From contig NZ_CP018049.1 in the NCBI RefSeq assembly GCF_002934065.1, forward strand, positions 3,098,501 through 3,162,500: DNA of 64,000 nucleotides, given 5' to 3'. Both the position numbers and the translations under genes were made by a program. The notes beneath the pieces were generated by a model that had not been told where the DNA came from, did no database searches, and saw only the letters and a list, made by a program, of their open reading frames with translations. Shown here piece after piece: positions 26,388 through 34,087 of the stretch; within the stretch, counting starts at the first letter, position 1, and each line of letters opens with the position of its first letter. This DNA comes from Pseudomonas orientalis. GTDB taxonomy: Bacteria; Pseudomonadota; Gammaproteobacteria; Pseudomonadales; Pseudomonadaceae.

Positions 26388-26987
26388 CTATTTGCCCGAT
26401 GCCGCCGGCTCTTGGTATCGCAGCACAAACCCGTTGAAAGCCTTCTTACGCGCCAGGTCATCCATCTGAGCATTGGCTTCTGCCCTCGTGGAGAATGGCC
26501 CTACAAACACGCGACTTTTTCCATCACTGCGTGTTGTGTAGGGCCTCCACCCAGAACTCACAAGATCTCTACTGATCGCCTCAGCCTTTTCCTCACTGCT
26601 GACGGACGCTAATTGAACGGACCACCTAACCCCTGGAATTTCCAGAACAGGCTGCGGGGCCTTGACTTCAGTTTTTGCGTCCGTCTCGGCCTTGGCATAA
26701 CCGCAGACGCTTCCTGCGAACCGGTCCGTCATATTTGGATCGATTATCACGTCAAACCCGCCAGGTCTTTTCATAGCAAGAAATTGGGCGAATCCAGAAT
26801 AGGCGCCGAACGTATTCTTCCCATTCACCTCGCCACAAACGGCCACGTCTGAAACTTGCCGCTCATTTCTAAATTTTGCAGAGTCAGGATCTTTTAGGTG
26901 GCTAGCGACTGACGTTCGAGCTCGGTCTATATCTCCGCCGCATCCGGTTACCGCTAGCGCTAGGGCCGTAATTGCTAATCCGCGCAT
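26388..26987 (-). CDS. SPOR-domain lipoprotein (cargo)
   Basis: This 199-residue protein starts at 26987, with AAGGAG 6 bases upstream. Residues 1-16 form a lipoprotein signal ending VTGC (Cys16). The C-terminal 70 residues (VRWSVQLASVSSEEKAEAIS, RVFVGPFSTRAEANAQMDDL) are a SPOR domain, which binds denuded peptidoglycan at division sites. The gene runs against cI and sits inside the immunity region, so it is probably expressed from its own promoter in the lysogen. An envelope role against superinfection is speculative. Confidence 0.78.
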   Translation of the reverse strand: MRGLAITALALAVTGCGGDIDRARTSVASHLKDPDSAKFRNERQVSDVAVCGEVNGKNTFGAYSGFAQFLAMKRPGGFDVIIDPNMTDRFAGSVCGYAKAETDAKTEVKAPQPVLEIPGVRWSVQLASVSSEEKAEAISRDLVSSGWRPYTTRSDGKSRVFVGPFSTRAEANAQMDDLARKKAFNGFVLRYQEPAASGK

Positions 26988-27094
26988 TCCCATCTCCTTG
27001 GTCCAATCGACCCAGTGTACCAGTTGCCCCACTGTCATTCAGGATCCCGGCGCTGACTCGCAGCCGGGTTCTGAGCCAATGGAAGAATTTTCAC

Positions 27095-27123
27095 TTGCCA
27101 ATGTGCGACGACCGAAATACTGT
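27095..27123 (+). promoter_or_regulatory. Candidate promoter of the DUF1654 gene
   Basis: TTGCCA (27095-27100) and TACTGT (27118-27123) are spaced by exactly 17 bases. The -10 overlaps the LexA box. Confidence 0.55.
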
Positions 27124-27135
27124 TTATTCATACAG
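27120..27135. promoter_or_regulatory. LexA (SOS) box
   Basis: CTGTTTATTCATACAG matches the CTGT-N8-ACAG consensus used by Pseudomonas LexA exactly at the outer bases, with an AT-rich centre. It lies 20 bases before the DUF1654 start. Confidence 0.8.
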
Positions 27136-27154
27136 TACCCGCAAGGAGCGAAGC

Positions 27155-27406
27155 ATGAACCAGTCCCCCTACTCCACTGGCAAGCCGAGAAACTCATATG
27201 AACTTGTCGGTCACCGACTCCAGCGGATCATCGCCTCACCGAATGTGCAGGAGATCCAGGCAGTTGAAGTGTTCAGATTGGACGACGAAAGCCCGGAGGC
27301 TTGGCGACAGGTGATCCAAGACATTGGCGACACCGCAGGTATCCGCATCGACCATTTGGATTCCGGCGCCGTCAGAATCGAGTGGCGAAAATACAGCGAC
27401 ATGTAA
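27155..27406 (+). CDS. DUF1654 family protein, SOS-controlled
   Basis: This 83-residue protein begins MNQSPYSTGKPRNSYELVGH and has RLQRIIASPNVQEIQAVEVFRL and ESPEAWRQVIQDI, typical of DUF1654, a family common in Pseudomonas phages. AAGGAG lies at good spacing. A LexA box overlaps its promoter, so the gene should be expressed on DNA damage, and a terminator ends the unit. The molecular function of the family is not known to me; a role in induction is plausible. Confidence 0.82.
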   Translation: MNQSPYSTGKPRNSYELVGHRLQRIIASPNVQEIQAVEVFRLDDESPEAWRQVIQDIGDTAGIRIDHLDSGAVRIEWRKYSDM

Positions 27407-27410
27407 ATGA

Positions 27411-27434
27411 GCCCGCTCTTAAGCGGGCTTTTTT
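27411..27434 (+). terminator. Terminator after the DUF1654 gene
   Basis: GCCCGCT pairs with AGCGGGC over a short TTA loop, followed by TTTTTT. Confidence 0.8.
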
Positions 27435-27462
27435 ACGCCCTTACAAAACCAATACACATCAT

Positions 27463-27545
27463 AGATTTACCTTGAATCGTGGAATTGTTTACCATTTTAT
27501 TTACCAATATGCATTGACAGGTAATTTCCAAATGGTAAATTTACC
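27463..27545. promoter_or_regulatory. Second operator cluster (early plus-strand genes)
   Basis: TTTACC-type sites lie at 27465-27471, 27488-27493 and 27499-27505, with reverse GGTAATT at 27520-27526 and the perfect 12-base palindrome GGTAAATTTACC at 27534-27545. They resemble the cI/cro operators, so CI and Cro probably control the rightward early operon from here. Confidence 0.72.
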
Positions 27546-27648
27546 TCAAGCCAGCAGCGAACACCGCCGGCCAGCAGCGAAAGCCGCGACGTTCTTTAGC
27601 GACTCCCTTGCCGGATCACAACCGGCCCAGATTCAAAGGCAGCGATGA
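27532..27648 (+). CDS. Tiny leader-like protein 1 of the early operon
   Basis: A 38-residue frame (MVNLPQASSEHRRPAAKAAT) starts within the last operator palindrome and overlaps the next tiny frame as ATGA. No strong ribosome site is visible. It is included because of the coupled arrangement at the start of the early operon. Confidence 0.4.
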   Translation: MVNLPQASSEHRRPAAKAATFFSDSLAGSQPAQIQRQR

Positions 27649-27758
27649 ACCGGCCTAAACAGTTCAGAGGGTTGGCAACTGACCCGGGCGTGCAGCGTAA
27701 AGCGCCAAGAACAGTTATCCAGCGGGAGAACAAGCCGAAAGGCCCGCGGCTGGAGTGA
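27645..27758 (+). CDS. Tiny basic protein 2 of the early operon
   Basis: A 37-residue basic frame (MNRPKQFRGLATDPGVQRKA) overlaps the preceding stop by 4 bases. Its composition, rich in Arg, Lys and Pro, is not random, and the overlap suggests translational coupling. No family is recognised. Basic leader proteins at this place can act as antiterminators (lambda N is 107 residues), but nothing beyond charge supports that here. Confidence 0.5.
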   Translation: MNRPKQFRGLATDPGVQRKAPRTVIQRENKPKGPRLE

Positions 27759-28188
27759 CATTTGATTCAAGCCGGTGACCGACGCCAGTAGCGTGTCACG
27801 GCCAGCTCCAAAAGATTTGAATTAGCGATCCCGATAGCCTCGGCTGGGAACGCCGGACCTCATGCACCCTGCCCCAATCAGCCAGGGCATTCAGAGCTGT
27901 AGCGTGCATGTTGTAAAGACCTGTGATCCACGGCGAACAGATGCTGTTTGACGCTGTGAGTAGGAAGCTCGAAGCCCACACCGAAGACGACCGGCCAGCC
28001 CTGCAATCAGCAGCGGGCAACGGGCCACACCGCTGACGAAAAAAACCCAGGCCGTCGCCAGTAGCGGGCCTGGGCTCACTTCCGCACCTTTATTACGTCA
28101 GCACTCCTCCCCCGCGCCCATCGGCAACCAGCGAGAGGCATGAGTGTTGACGAATACAGGTGAACAACCCGCCACTTTGGAGGCGACC
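27759..28188. other. Leader region of the early operon, mostly non-coding
   Basis: No strong gene is visible. A 37-residue frame with GTG start (27923-28036, containing GEQMLFDAVSRKLEAH) is possible but has no ribosome site. A minus-strand terminator lies at 28041-28077. The rest may be untranslated leader between the operators and the first larger early gene. Confidence 0.4.
28041..28077 (-). terminator. Minus-strand terminator in the early leader
   Basis: On the minus strand CCCAGGCC pairs with GGCCTGGG over about a 13-base loop, followed by TTTTTTT. No minus-strand gene lies just upstream, so it may end an antisense or small RNA. Confidence 0.65.
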
Positions 28189-28626
28189 ATGAACGCAGCA
28201 TTGAAGATATGCCAGGAGCGTTACGACGCGCAGTTGCCTCCAGAGGTCAGCGAGAGCGACGAGGTGACTGACTGGCTTGAGCATTCGGCAGAGCGCCTAG
28301 TGTGCGGCGTCGACATCAAATGGAAGCGGCGCTTCGGCCAGCCGCAGGTCGTAACGTTCGACCGGTTCTGCACGGTCCTGCAAGGCCACCTGAACCAGCG
28401 CCAGATCGACGGTCTGGACCAGCGTGATTCGTTTGCCCGCCTCCTGCTGTCGGCAATGCTCGGCAGCCAGAGCGATGCCCGATCCCACGCTGCCGACCTG
28501 CTGGGCCAGCAAAAGCCCATTGAAGCGGTCGAGAAGATCGCTGTAGCGCTGCTGCGGCCCTACGCCGAAGACGCTGTAGCGGCGGAACGCGAAGAGCGCG
28601 AAGACGACGTGGATGCCGATGTATGA
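28189..28626 (+). CDS. Hypothetical early protein
   Basis: This 145-residue protein starts at 28189 (MNAALKICQERYDAQLPPEV) with GGAGG upstream. It is acidic at the C-terminus (AAEREEREDDVDADV) and helical. Its stop overlaps the next start by 4 bases, beginning a chain of coupled small early genes. No domain recognised. Confidence 0.7.
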   Translation: MNAALKICQERYDAQLPPEVSESDEVTDWLEHSAERLVCGVDIKWKRRFGQPQVVTFDRFCTVLQGHLNQRQIDGLDQRDSFARLLLSAMLGSQSDARSHAADLLGQQKPIEAVEKIAVALLRPYAEDAVAAEREEREDDVDADV

Positions 28627-28814
28627 GCCCGCACATCCTGATCGATGAGGCGCTTGAAGCGCTTGAGCATCCCAGCAGCGAGCCAGGCGCGCAAGCCGTC
28701 GTAGTGCGGATGATCACAAACATGCTCACCGGCGACGCAATCACCGTCGACGAATTCAACCACTACTGCCAGCGCCTGCTGAAAATCACCAGGCTCCGCA
28801 AGGAGGCCGCATGA
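28623..28814 (+). CDS. Small hypothetical early protein
   Basis: This 63-residue helical protein (MSPHILIDEALEALEHPSSE) is coupled by ATGA overlaps at both ends. A GDAITVDEFNHYCQRLLKI segment may be a small helical bundle. No function recognised. Confidence 0.68.
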   Translation: MSPHILIDEALEALEHPSSEPGAQAVVVRMITNMLTGDAITVDEFNHYCQRLLKITRLRKEAA

Positions 28815-29005
28815 CCACCGCACCGGTTAGATCGCTGATCGACGAGCAGCTCGACGATATCGAGCGCCGCATCGCCATCCTTGGCTTCGGCCTCCCCTTC
28901 AACGAGCTGATCGGTCGCAAGCGTGAGGACCTGGTGCGGGATCTGCCGCAGCGCCTAGCGCCAACCATGAAAGGTGGTCGGATTGCGGTGAGGATTCGGC
29001 CTTGA
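28811..29005 (+). CDS. Small hypothetical early protein
   Basis: This 64-residue basic protein (MTTAPVRSLIDEQLDDIERR) overlaps its upstream neighbour by 4 bases and its stop overlaps a TTG start downstream. It is soluble, with no recognised domain. Confidence 0.65.
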   Translation: MTTAPVRSLIDEQLDDIERRIAILGFGLPFNELIGRKREDLVRDLPQRLAPTMKGGRIAVRIRP

Positions 29006-29118
29006 ATTCCCACCAGCGGACCAGGCGCATGCTCATCTGGTGCGGCGCCTTCCCTGTCATTGCCCTCTTTACGTTCCTGATGCTGCTCAGCGCCCTCGCT
29101 GATCGAATCACTCAATAA
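29002..29118 (+). CDS. Tiny single-pass membrane protein
   Basis: A 38-residue frame starts with TTG overlapping the preceding TGA. After a basic N-terminus (NSHQRTRR) comes one membrane helix (MLIWCGAFPVIALFTFLMLL). An ATG at 29029 is an alternative start. The hydrophobic pattern and coupling support a real protein. Confidence 0.5.
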   Translation: MNSHQRTRRMLIWCGAFPVIALFTFLMLLSALADRITQ

Positions 29119-29163
29119 ACAACACCTCACAGCGCCCCGCAAGGATGGCGCCGGAGTATCGCC

Positions 29164-30258
29164 ATGCTCGCAGCAATTGCAGATCGCATCCGTTCCAAGT
29201 CCTACGAACTCCCCCTGTCCCGCGATTACGTCCGCCACTGGGGCCTGAAAGAGGCCATCCGGGAGCTGGTACAGAACGCCCTGGATAGTGAGTCGCCTTT
29301 CGAATACGCCTTCGCTGACGGCCAGCTGTTCATCACCAGCCGCTTTGCAAGGCTGGAGGCCAGCACCCTGGTGCTGGGCAGCACGTCCAAGTCTGACCGC
29401 ACTGATGCCATCGGCAGCTTCGGCGAGGGCTACAAAATCGCCCTGCTGGTGCTGACCCGGAACGGTTACGACGTGACGGTTTGGAACGGCAACAAGCAGT
29501 GGGTGCCTGAGTTCCGGCACAGCGACCAGTTCGACGCCGAAGTGTTGTGCATCAATGAGACCCCGGCGCATCGGCAGAATCAGGGTGTTGAATTCGTCGT
29601 CTCCGGCCTCACCGATGACGACGAGGCGGAAATCCGCAGCATGTGTCTGCGCATGCAGCCACCAATGAGCGACGTGATCGGCACCAAATACGGCCACATC
29701 CTGCCCTCCAGGCCCGGAAAGCTCTATGTCGGCACGCTATTTGTTTGCGACACCGACCTGACCTACGGCTACGACATCCTCCCTGAACACCTGCAGCTTG
29801 AGCGTGATCGCCAGACGGTCAGCGGCTGGGACTTGAAACAGGTATCTAAAAACGCCTGGATCGACACCGGGCGCCTGGATGAAGTGGCGAAGAAGATCGA
29901 GGCGGGCATCCCGGACGTTGAATACGTCGAGTACGGCAGTACCGAGCTTGTACGGGAGGCCTGCTACAGGTTGTTCCAGCAGAAGCACCCGGGCGCCATT
30001 GCAGTTCAATCCCAGGAAGAGTTGAACAACCTGGTCAAGCAGGGAATGACCAACACTGTAGTGGTGAGCCGGACATTCCACTCGCAAGTGGCCAACTCGA
30101 CCTCATACAAACAGCAGGTCTCCCACGTCGTGGCTATCCAGACGCCCAAAGCGGCCTTGGAAGAATGGTACCGCGACAACAAAAAATACATGAGCAGGCT
30201 ACCGGCCGCTTCCTTCAAGGAGCTGTTCAAGCGCGCTGATGGCTGGAGGAGCAAGTGA
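29164..30258 (+). CDS. GHKL-type ATPase (Hsp90/MORC-like nucleotide-binding fold)
   Basis: This 364-residue protein has an N-terminal GHKL ATPase site: N-box with Glu34 and Asn38 (REL VQNALDS) and the ATP-lid glycines in IGSFGEGYKIAL (83-94). It lacks a histidine-kinase dimerisation domain. The C-terminal half is of unknown fold. It overlaps the Rad52-like gene by a base, so a role beside recombination or DNA handling is suggested by context only. Confidence 0.75.
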   Translation: MLAAIADRIRSKSYELPLSRDYVRHWGLKEAIRELVQNALDSESPFEYAFADGQLFITSRFARLEASTLVLGSTSKSDRTDAIGSFGEGYKIALLVLTRNGYDVTVWNGNKQWVPEFRHSDQFDAEVLCINETPAHRQNQGVEFVVSGLTDDDEAEIRSMCLRMQPPMSDVIGTKYGHILPSRPGKLYVGTLFVCDTDLTYGYDILPEHLQLERDRQTVSGWDLKQVSKNAWIDTGRLDEVAKKIEAGIPDVEYVEYGSTELVREACYRLFQQKHPGAIAVQSQEELNNLVKQGMTNTVVVSRTFHSQVANSTSYKQQVSHVVAIQTPKAALEEWYRDNKKYMSRLPAASFKELFKRADGWRSK

Positions 30259-30995
30259 TGTCCGATAAAAATATGCAAATCTGGAATCAGGTCAGCAAGA
30301 CCGATACCAGTCACACGAAAAAAGCCGAAGTCGGCGGTCAGAAGATCACCAGCCTCAACGGTACGGCGATGATCATGAAGGCGACCGAGATTTTCGGGCC
30401 TGTCGGTATCGGGTTCGGTTGGTCGGTGGTGGAAGAGCGCTTCGACCCTGGTGCGGAAATGTTCGTTGGTGATGGCGACAAGCGCGCATCGCTCGGGCTT
30501 GAGCTGAACCACACCATCAAGATCAAGTTCTGGTTCACGCTCGACGGCAAGCGTGGAGAAATCGAGCAGTACGGTTGCACTCGCTACCTCTACAAGTCGA
30601 AGTTCGGCACCACAACCGACGGCGAAGCGCCGAAGAAGTCCCTTACCGACGCGATCAAGAAATCCCTGTCGATGCTCGGCTTCAGCGCTGATGTGTTCCT
30701 TGGCCTGTTCGATGACGACGAATACGTCACCCAGCTCAAAGAAGAAGAGGCTCTTGCCAACGCCGACGACAAGGACGCCGAAATTCTGCGCCAAAAACAA
30801 GAGCGCATCGACTGGCTAGCCTCGGCCGTCGAAACCATTGGAAAGGCCGTGACTATCTACGAGCTGAAGACGCTCAACGTGAAATACATTCGCGAAGCCA
30901 CCCGGCGAAACGAGCCTGCACACATCGCCCGCATCACTCGTGCATTCGAAGAACGCAAAGCCAGCCTTGAGAAAGGCACGGAGGCAGCAGCATGA
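30258..30995 (+). CDS. Rad52/Sak-like single-strand annealing protein (candidate)
   Basis: This 245-residue protein has an N-terminal domain with GWSVVEERFDPG, IKIKFWFTLDGKRGEIEQYG and GEAPKKSLTDAIKKSLSMLGFSADVFLGLFDD (residues about 122-153). The last block resembles the Rad52/Sak pattern (D-A-x-K-x-A-L-x-x-L-G). The C-terminus is a charged helix. It lies beside the Gp157 gene in a place where phages carry annealing proteins. The family call is by eye and not certain. Confidence 0.58.
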   Translation: MSDKNMQIWNQVSKTDTSHTKKAEVGGQKITSLNGTAMIMKATEIFGPVGIGFGWSVVEERFDPGAEMFVGDGDKRASLGLELNHTIKIKFWFTLDGKRGEIEQYGCTRYLYKSKFGTTTDGEAPKKSLTDAIKKSLSMLGFSADVFLGLFDDDEYVTQLKEEEALANADDKDAEILRQKQERIDWLASAVETIGKAVTIYELKTLNVKYIREATRRNEPAHIARITRAFEERKASLEKGTEAAA

Positions 30996-31555
30996 CCCAG
31001 CTCTACGCACTCACCGGCAAACTCGCCGAACTCCAGGCCATGGCCGACACCGACGATGAAGGCCTGAAAGAGGCCTTGCAGCACGCCATGGACGAGGTTC
31101 AAGGCGACTTCAACATCAAGGCCGACAACATCGTTATGTTGCGTCGCAATATCGAAAGCGACGTGACCGCCATCGAAAATGAAATCGAGCGATTGGCCGA
31201 GCTCAAGCGGATCAAGTCCAACAGCGTGTCACAGATCAGCGACTACCTGCGCCGCAACATGGAAGCCGCCAATATCAAGTCGATCAAGCGTCCGCTCTTC
31301 ACCATTACCCTGGCGATGGGAAGCGAACGGGTGATCGTCGACAACGAAGACGCCGTGCCGGACGAGTTAACCACTGTGAAGTCGAGCATTGCTCCGGACA
31401 AAAAGGCCATTGCCGCCAAGCTCAAGGAGATCCGAGAGCATAACGAGACTGTCCGTAAGCGCATGGCCGCCGGCGAAGATGCCGAACATGAGCTGATCGA
31501 AGAGCCGAAATGGGCTCACCTGGAGCGCGGCGACAGTTCAATCAGAATTAAGTGA
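30992..31555 (+). CDS. Siphovirus Gp157 family protein
   Basis: This 187-residue protein has a coiled-coil first half (LQHAMDEVQGDFNIKADNIV, IENEIERLAELKRIKSNSV) and the family segment SQISDYLRRNMEAANIKSIKRPLFTITL. Gp157 proteins are found beside phage recombination genes and were linked to phage resistance in Streptococcus thermophilus phages. It overlaps the Rad52-like gene by 4 bases. Confidence 0.82.
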   Translation: MTQLYALTGKLAELQAMADTDDEGLKEALQHAMDEVQGDFNIKADNIVMLRRNIESDVTAIENEIERLAELKRIKSNSVSQISDYLRRNMEAANIKSIKRPLFTITLAMGSERVIVDNEDAVPDELTTVKSSIAPDKKAIAAKLKEIREHNETVRKRMAAGEDAEHELIEEPKWAHLERGDSSIRIK

Positions 31556-31562
31556 GGCAGCC

Positions 31563-31805
31563 ATGATCAGCAACCACCTCAGCCTGGTCGAACAGCAACG
31601 CCAGCACGCCGATTCAATATCGGAGCGCACCGCTCAGTTCCTGTCCGCCGGCGGGACGATCTACCAAGGCGAAAGCCCGGAGATCAACCCGCCACCGCCG
31701 AAGCGCTCCACCAAGATCGATCCCGAAACCATCCTCAAGCGCCGCAAGCCGCCGATCTCGAGGACTGAGCGTAACGCACTCCGCAAACTCGCGGAGGCAT
31801 TATGA
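31563..31805 (+). CDS. Small hypothetical basic early protein
   Basis: This 80-residue protein (MISNHLSLVEQQRQHADSIS) has a basic, proline-rich second half (NPPPPKRSTK, KRRKPPISRTERNALRKL). It overlaps the next gene by 4 bases. A DNA-binding role is possible from charge but no domain is recognised. Confidence 0.65.
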   Translation: MISNHLSLVEQQRQHADSISERTAQFLSAGGTIYQGESPEINPPPPKRSTKIDPETILKRRKPPISRTERNALRKLAEAL

Positions 31806-32272
31806 GCAAGCGCAAGCCCCATAATCTCAAAGCACGCATTGAGCGGTCCTGCCGGTCGCTGCTGGCCGCCAACCACGTCGCGGTGGTCAACATCGACCCC
31901 AGCGGCCGCCAGGGCATGATTAATTACAAGTCGCTGAAGAACATCCCGCCCGGAAAGATCGGCCAGGCCGTTTGCGGAATTCCTCACCGGTGGACGATCT
32001 ACCTCAGCGCCCTCTGTATCGACGCCCGCGGCGATCGCTACAGCAAGTCGGTGGAGGTGGCGCCCGATGGCAACTACCTCTCCGACCACCTGGAAGACGT
32101 GATCGAGCATTGCTACAAGAAACTGCGCGACGAGGCCAACCAGAGCCAGATGGTGGCTTCCGGCTGGATCGCCATCCCTGAAGCGATATCGCTGGACGAG
32201 GCGCACGCAGCGCGGATCTTCGAAGCCGTCGGCGCCTGGTGCCAGGTGAAGGTCGATTCATGCGCCGCATAG
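31802..32272 (+). CDS. Hypothetical early protein
   Basis: This 156-residue protein begins MSKRKPHNLKARIERSCRSL and continues LLAANHVAVVNIDPSGRQGM, recalling proteins common in Pseudomonas phage early regions. It is mixed alpha/beta with no catalytic motif visible. Overlap with the preceding gene indicates co-translation. Confidence 0.72.
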   Translation: MSKRKPHNLKARIERSCRSLLAANHVAVVNIDPSGRQGMINYKSLKNIPPGKIGQAVCGIPHRWTIYLSALCIDARGDRYSKSVEVAPDGNYLSDHLEDVIEHCYKKLRDEANQSQMVASGWIAIPEAISLDEAHAARIFEAVGAWCQVKVDSCAA

Positions 32273-32341
32273 CCCGCACCCAGCAACGCAAACGACAAAC
32301 CTGGCTCGCACTGTCGGCCAGCGGAATAGAAGAGGTAGGCC

Positions 32342-32677
32342 ATGGCAGCAGTAACCCAGAAAGAACGCTCGGCCAAGTCTGCCAGGAAGCGCGTGGCGAA
32401 TGCCGAAGAGGAATTGAGGCTCAGGGTTCGCCCCGGCACGCGTCAGGCACTTGCCGACCTGATGGAGTGGTCGGGCATTACTGAGCAAGGCGAGGCGATG
32501 ACGCTGATGATTCATCACCTGCATGCGCTCGGCTCCGCGAAGTGCCAGCCGCTACTGAATCCGCCGCGCCACGAAATCGAGATATCGCAAAACGTGGCGC
32601 GGGAATTCCGCAATAAAAGCCTGCTCGCCATCCAGAAAGACCCGGGCGACGAGATACTTCAACCTTTATCTAACTGA
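32342..32677 (+). CDS. Hypothetical Arc-like early protein
   Basis: This 111-residue protein has a basic N-terminus (TQKERSAKSARKRVANAEEE) followed by LRLRVRPGTRQALADLMEWSG, like a ribbon-helix-helix or Arc-type DNA-binding segment. Residues about 83-90 are encoded by copy 3 of the dispersed palindrome (QNVAREF). A regulatory role is possible. Confidence 0.65.
   Translation: MAAVTQKERSAKSARKRVANAEEELRLRVRPGTRQALADLMEWSGITEQGEAMTLMIHHLHALGSAKCQPLLNPPRHEIEISQNVAREFRNKSLLAIQKDPGDEILQPLSN
32566..32600. repeat. Dispersed palindrome, copy 3
   Basis: GCGCCACG and CGTGGCGC arms with a 19-base centre ending CAAAA, followed by GGGAATTCCGC. It lies inside the coding sequence of the Arc-like protein. 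Confidence 0.75.
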
Positions 32678-32684
32678 TAAATTA

Positions 32685-32963
32685 TCAGTCAACATCGCAG
32701 CTGAAGCATTGATCTGCACTATTCTCTTCTGATACGGCGCGCACAGCTTCCACTAGCTCATTTTCGTCATCGAAATAGTGCACTTCACCTTTAGAAAACT
32801 GCTCTCTAGCGAACTCTTCCGCCTCTTCGATATCTCCAGAATCCGAAAAGTAAGTGCCATCGTGGTTATCGCATTTCTGAAGAGTGCCAGCCTCAACGGC
32901 GATTTTTAAAGCCTCGTTGTACTTGGATTCGTTTTCTTCAATCGTTCGTTTGATGCCGCCCAT
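32685..32963 (-). CDS. Small acidic hypothetical protein (cargo)
   Basis: This 92-residue, strongly acidic protein (MGGIKRTIEENESKYNEALK) is encoded against the early operon. It has runs such as GDIEEAEEFAREQFSKGE and ends QCFSCDVD. GGAG precedes ATG at 32963. It is followed upstream by linker repeat A. Acidic size and opposite orientation fit a moron; no function is recognised. Confidence 0.65.
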   Translation of the reverse strand: MGGIKRTIEENESKYNEALKIAVEAGTLQKCDNHDGTYFSDSGDIEEAEEFAREQFSKGEVHYFDDENELVEAVRAVSEENSADQCFSCDVD

Positions 32964-33000
32964 AGCCACTTACTCCGTGTGTCATTAGAGAGCCAATAAA

Positions 33001-33031
33001 TACCTTAACTCAAACCAAATTGCCACCACCG
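33001..33031. repeat. Linker repeat A
   Basis: A 31-base segment (with CAAACCAAATTGCCACCACC) matches 28 of 31 bases at 34544-34574. It lies just before the YejK-like gene. Confidence 0.7.
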
Positions 33032-33067
33032 GAATCCGGAGGGCGGCGCCTACCCGAGGTTCAACAA

Positions 33068-34075
33068 ATGCCCGTACGCCACAGTGCAATCCACAAAATC
33101 GACAAAAAGCCCGACGGCAACCCGGCGGTGCTGCTTCTGGCCTCAACTGAGCAGGTTGAAAGCCAGGCCCGTGATGACCTGATGCAGCAGTTCAACGAAA
33201 ACTACAACGCCACCGCCGGCAAGGCCTGGGGGTTCTTTCACGCCGAGTCGGGCGCCTATCCGCTGAGCGGCTGGCTCCGCGAATACCTGGCCGGCGGCTC
33301 CACCTTCTTGGAGTTCAGCACCACAGCGGTGGAACAGCTGACCAAGCTGATGGAAGAATCGAACCTTTCCACCGGTGGGCACGCGCTCTTCTGCCATTAC
33401 CAGCAAGGTATGACCGACTATCTGGTCATAGCCCTGGTGCAGGAAACAGAAGCTGTGACCATGACCGAAGAACTCCACCTGATGACAGTGAAACGCCTGG
33501 ACCTGGACCACATCCGCCTGGCCGCGCGGATCAATATCAGCGAATGGCAGAACAACCCGCGGTCGCTGCAATACATCTCCTACCTCAAGGGCAAGCAGGG
33601 CCGCAAGTTCAACGAGTACTTTCGCGATTTCATCGGCTGCCAGGAAGGAATCGACGGCCCGAGCGAAACCCGGACTTTGCTAAAGGCGTTCAGCGACTTT
33701 GTAGAAAGCGAGGATCTGTCAGAAGAGTCAGCCTGTGAGAAGACGGCCACCCTGGTCAACTATTCAATGGCCCAGGCCAAAATCGGGGAGCCGATCACGC
33801 TCGACGAGCTGTCGGGCATGATCGACGAAGACCGGCCGAAGAACTTCTACGACTTCATCAAGGCAAAGGACTACGGCCTGTCCGACACGCTGCCACTGGA
33901 TAAAAAGACGCTCAACAAATTCCGGCGGTTCACCGGCCGTACCGAAGGCATGTCGATCAGCTTCGATGCTCACCTGCTGGGCGACAAGATCGAGTTTGAC
34001 CAGGCTGGTGGCACGCTGACGCTGCGTAATCTGCCGACGCAACTCACTGATCAGCTCAAGCTCGCCGCCAACTGA
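33068..34075 (+). CDS. YejK/NdpA-like nucleoid-associated protein
   Basis: This 335-residue protein closely follows the YejK (NdpA) plan. It has [20 protein letters not shown], then [20 protein letters not shown] and [60 protein letters not shown] and the C-terminal [20 protein letters not shown] follow. Length matches the family. YejK binds the nucleoid in E. coli. Start at 33068 follows GAGG. A phage copy may act on host or phage DNA organisation. Confidence 0.88.
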   Translation: MPVRHSAIHKIDKKPDGNPAVLLLASTEQVESQARDDLMQQFNENYNATAGKAWGFFHAESGAYPLSGWLREYLAGGSTFLEFSTTAVEQLTKLMEESNLSTGGHALFCHYQQGMTDYLVIALVQETEAVTMTEELHLMTVKRLDLDHIRLAARINISEWQNNPRSLQYISYLKGKQGRKFNEYFRDFIGCQEGIDGPSETRTLLKAFSDFVESEDLSEESACEKTATLVNYSMAQAKIGEPITLDELSGMIDEDRPKNFYDFIKAKDYGLSDTLPLDKKTLNKFRRFTGRTEGMSISFDAHLLGDKIEFDQAGGTLTLRNLPTQLTDQLKLAAN

Positions 34076-34087
34076 CTAGCGTTATCC

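Noticed and set aside
32260..32484. Plus-strand frame beginning MRRIARTQQRK
   Set aside because: It overlaps the Arc-like gene in another frame for most of its length and lacks a ribosome site.
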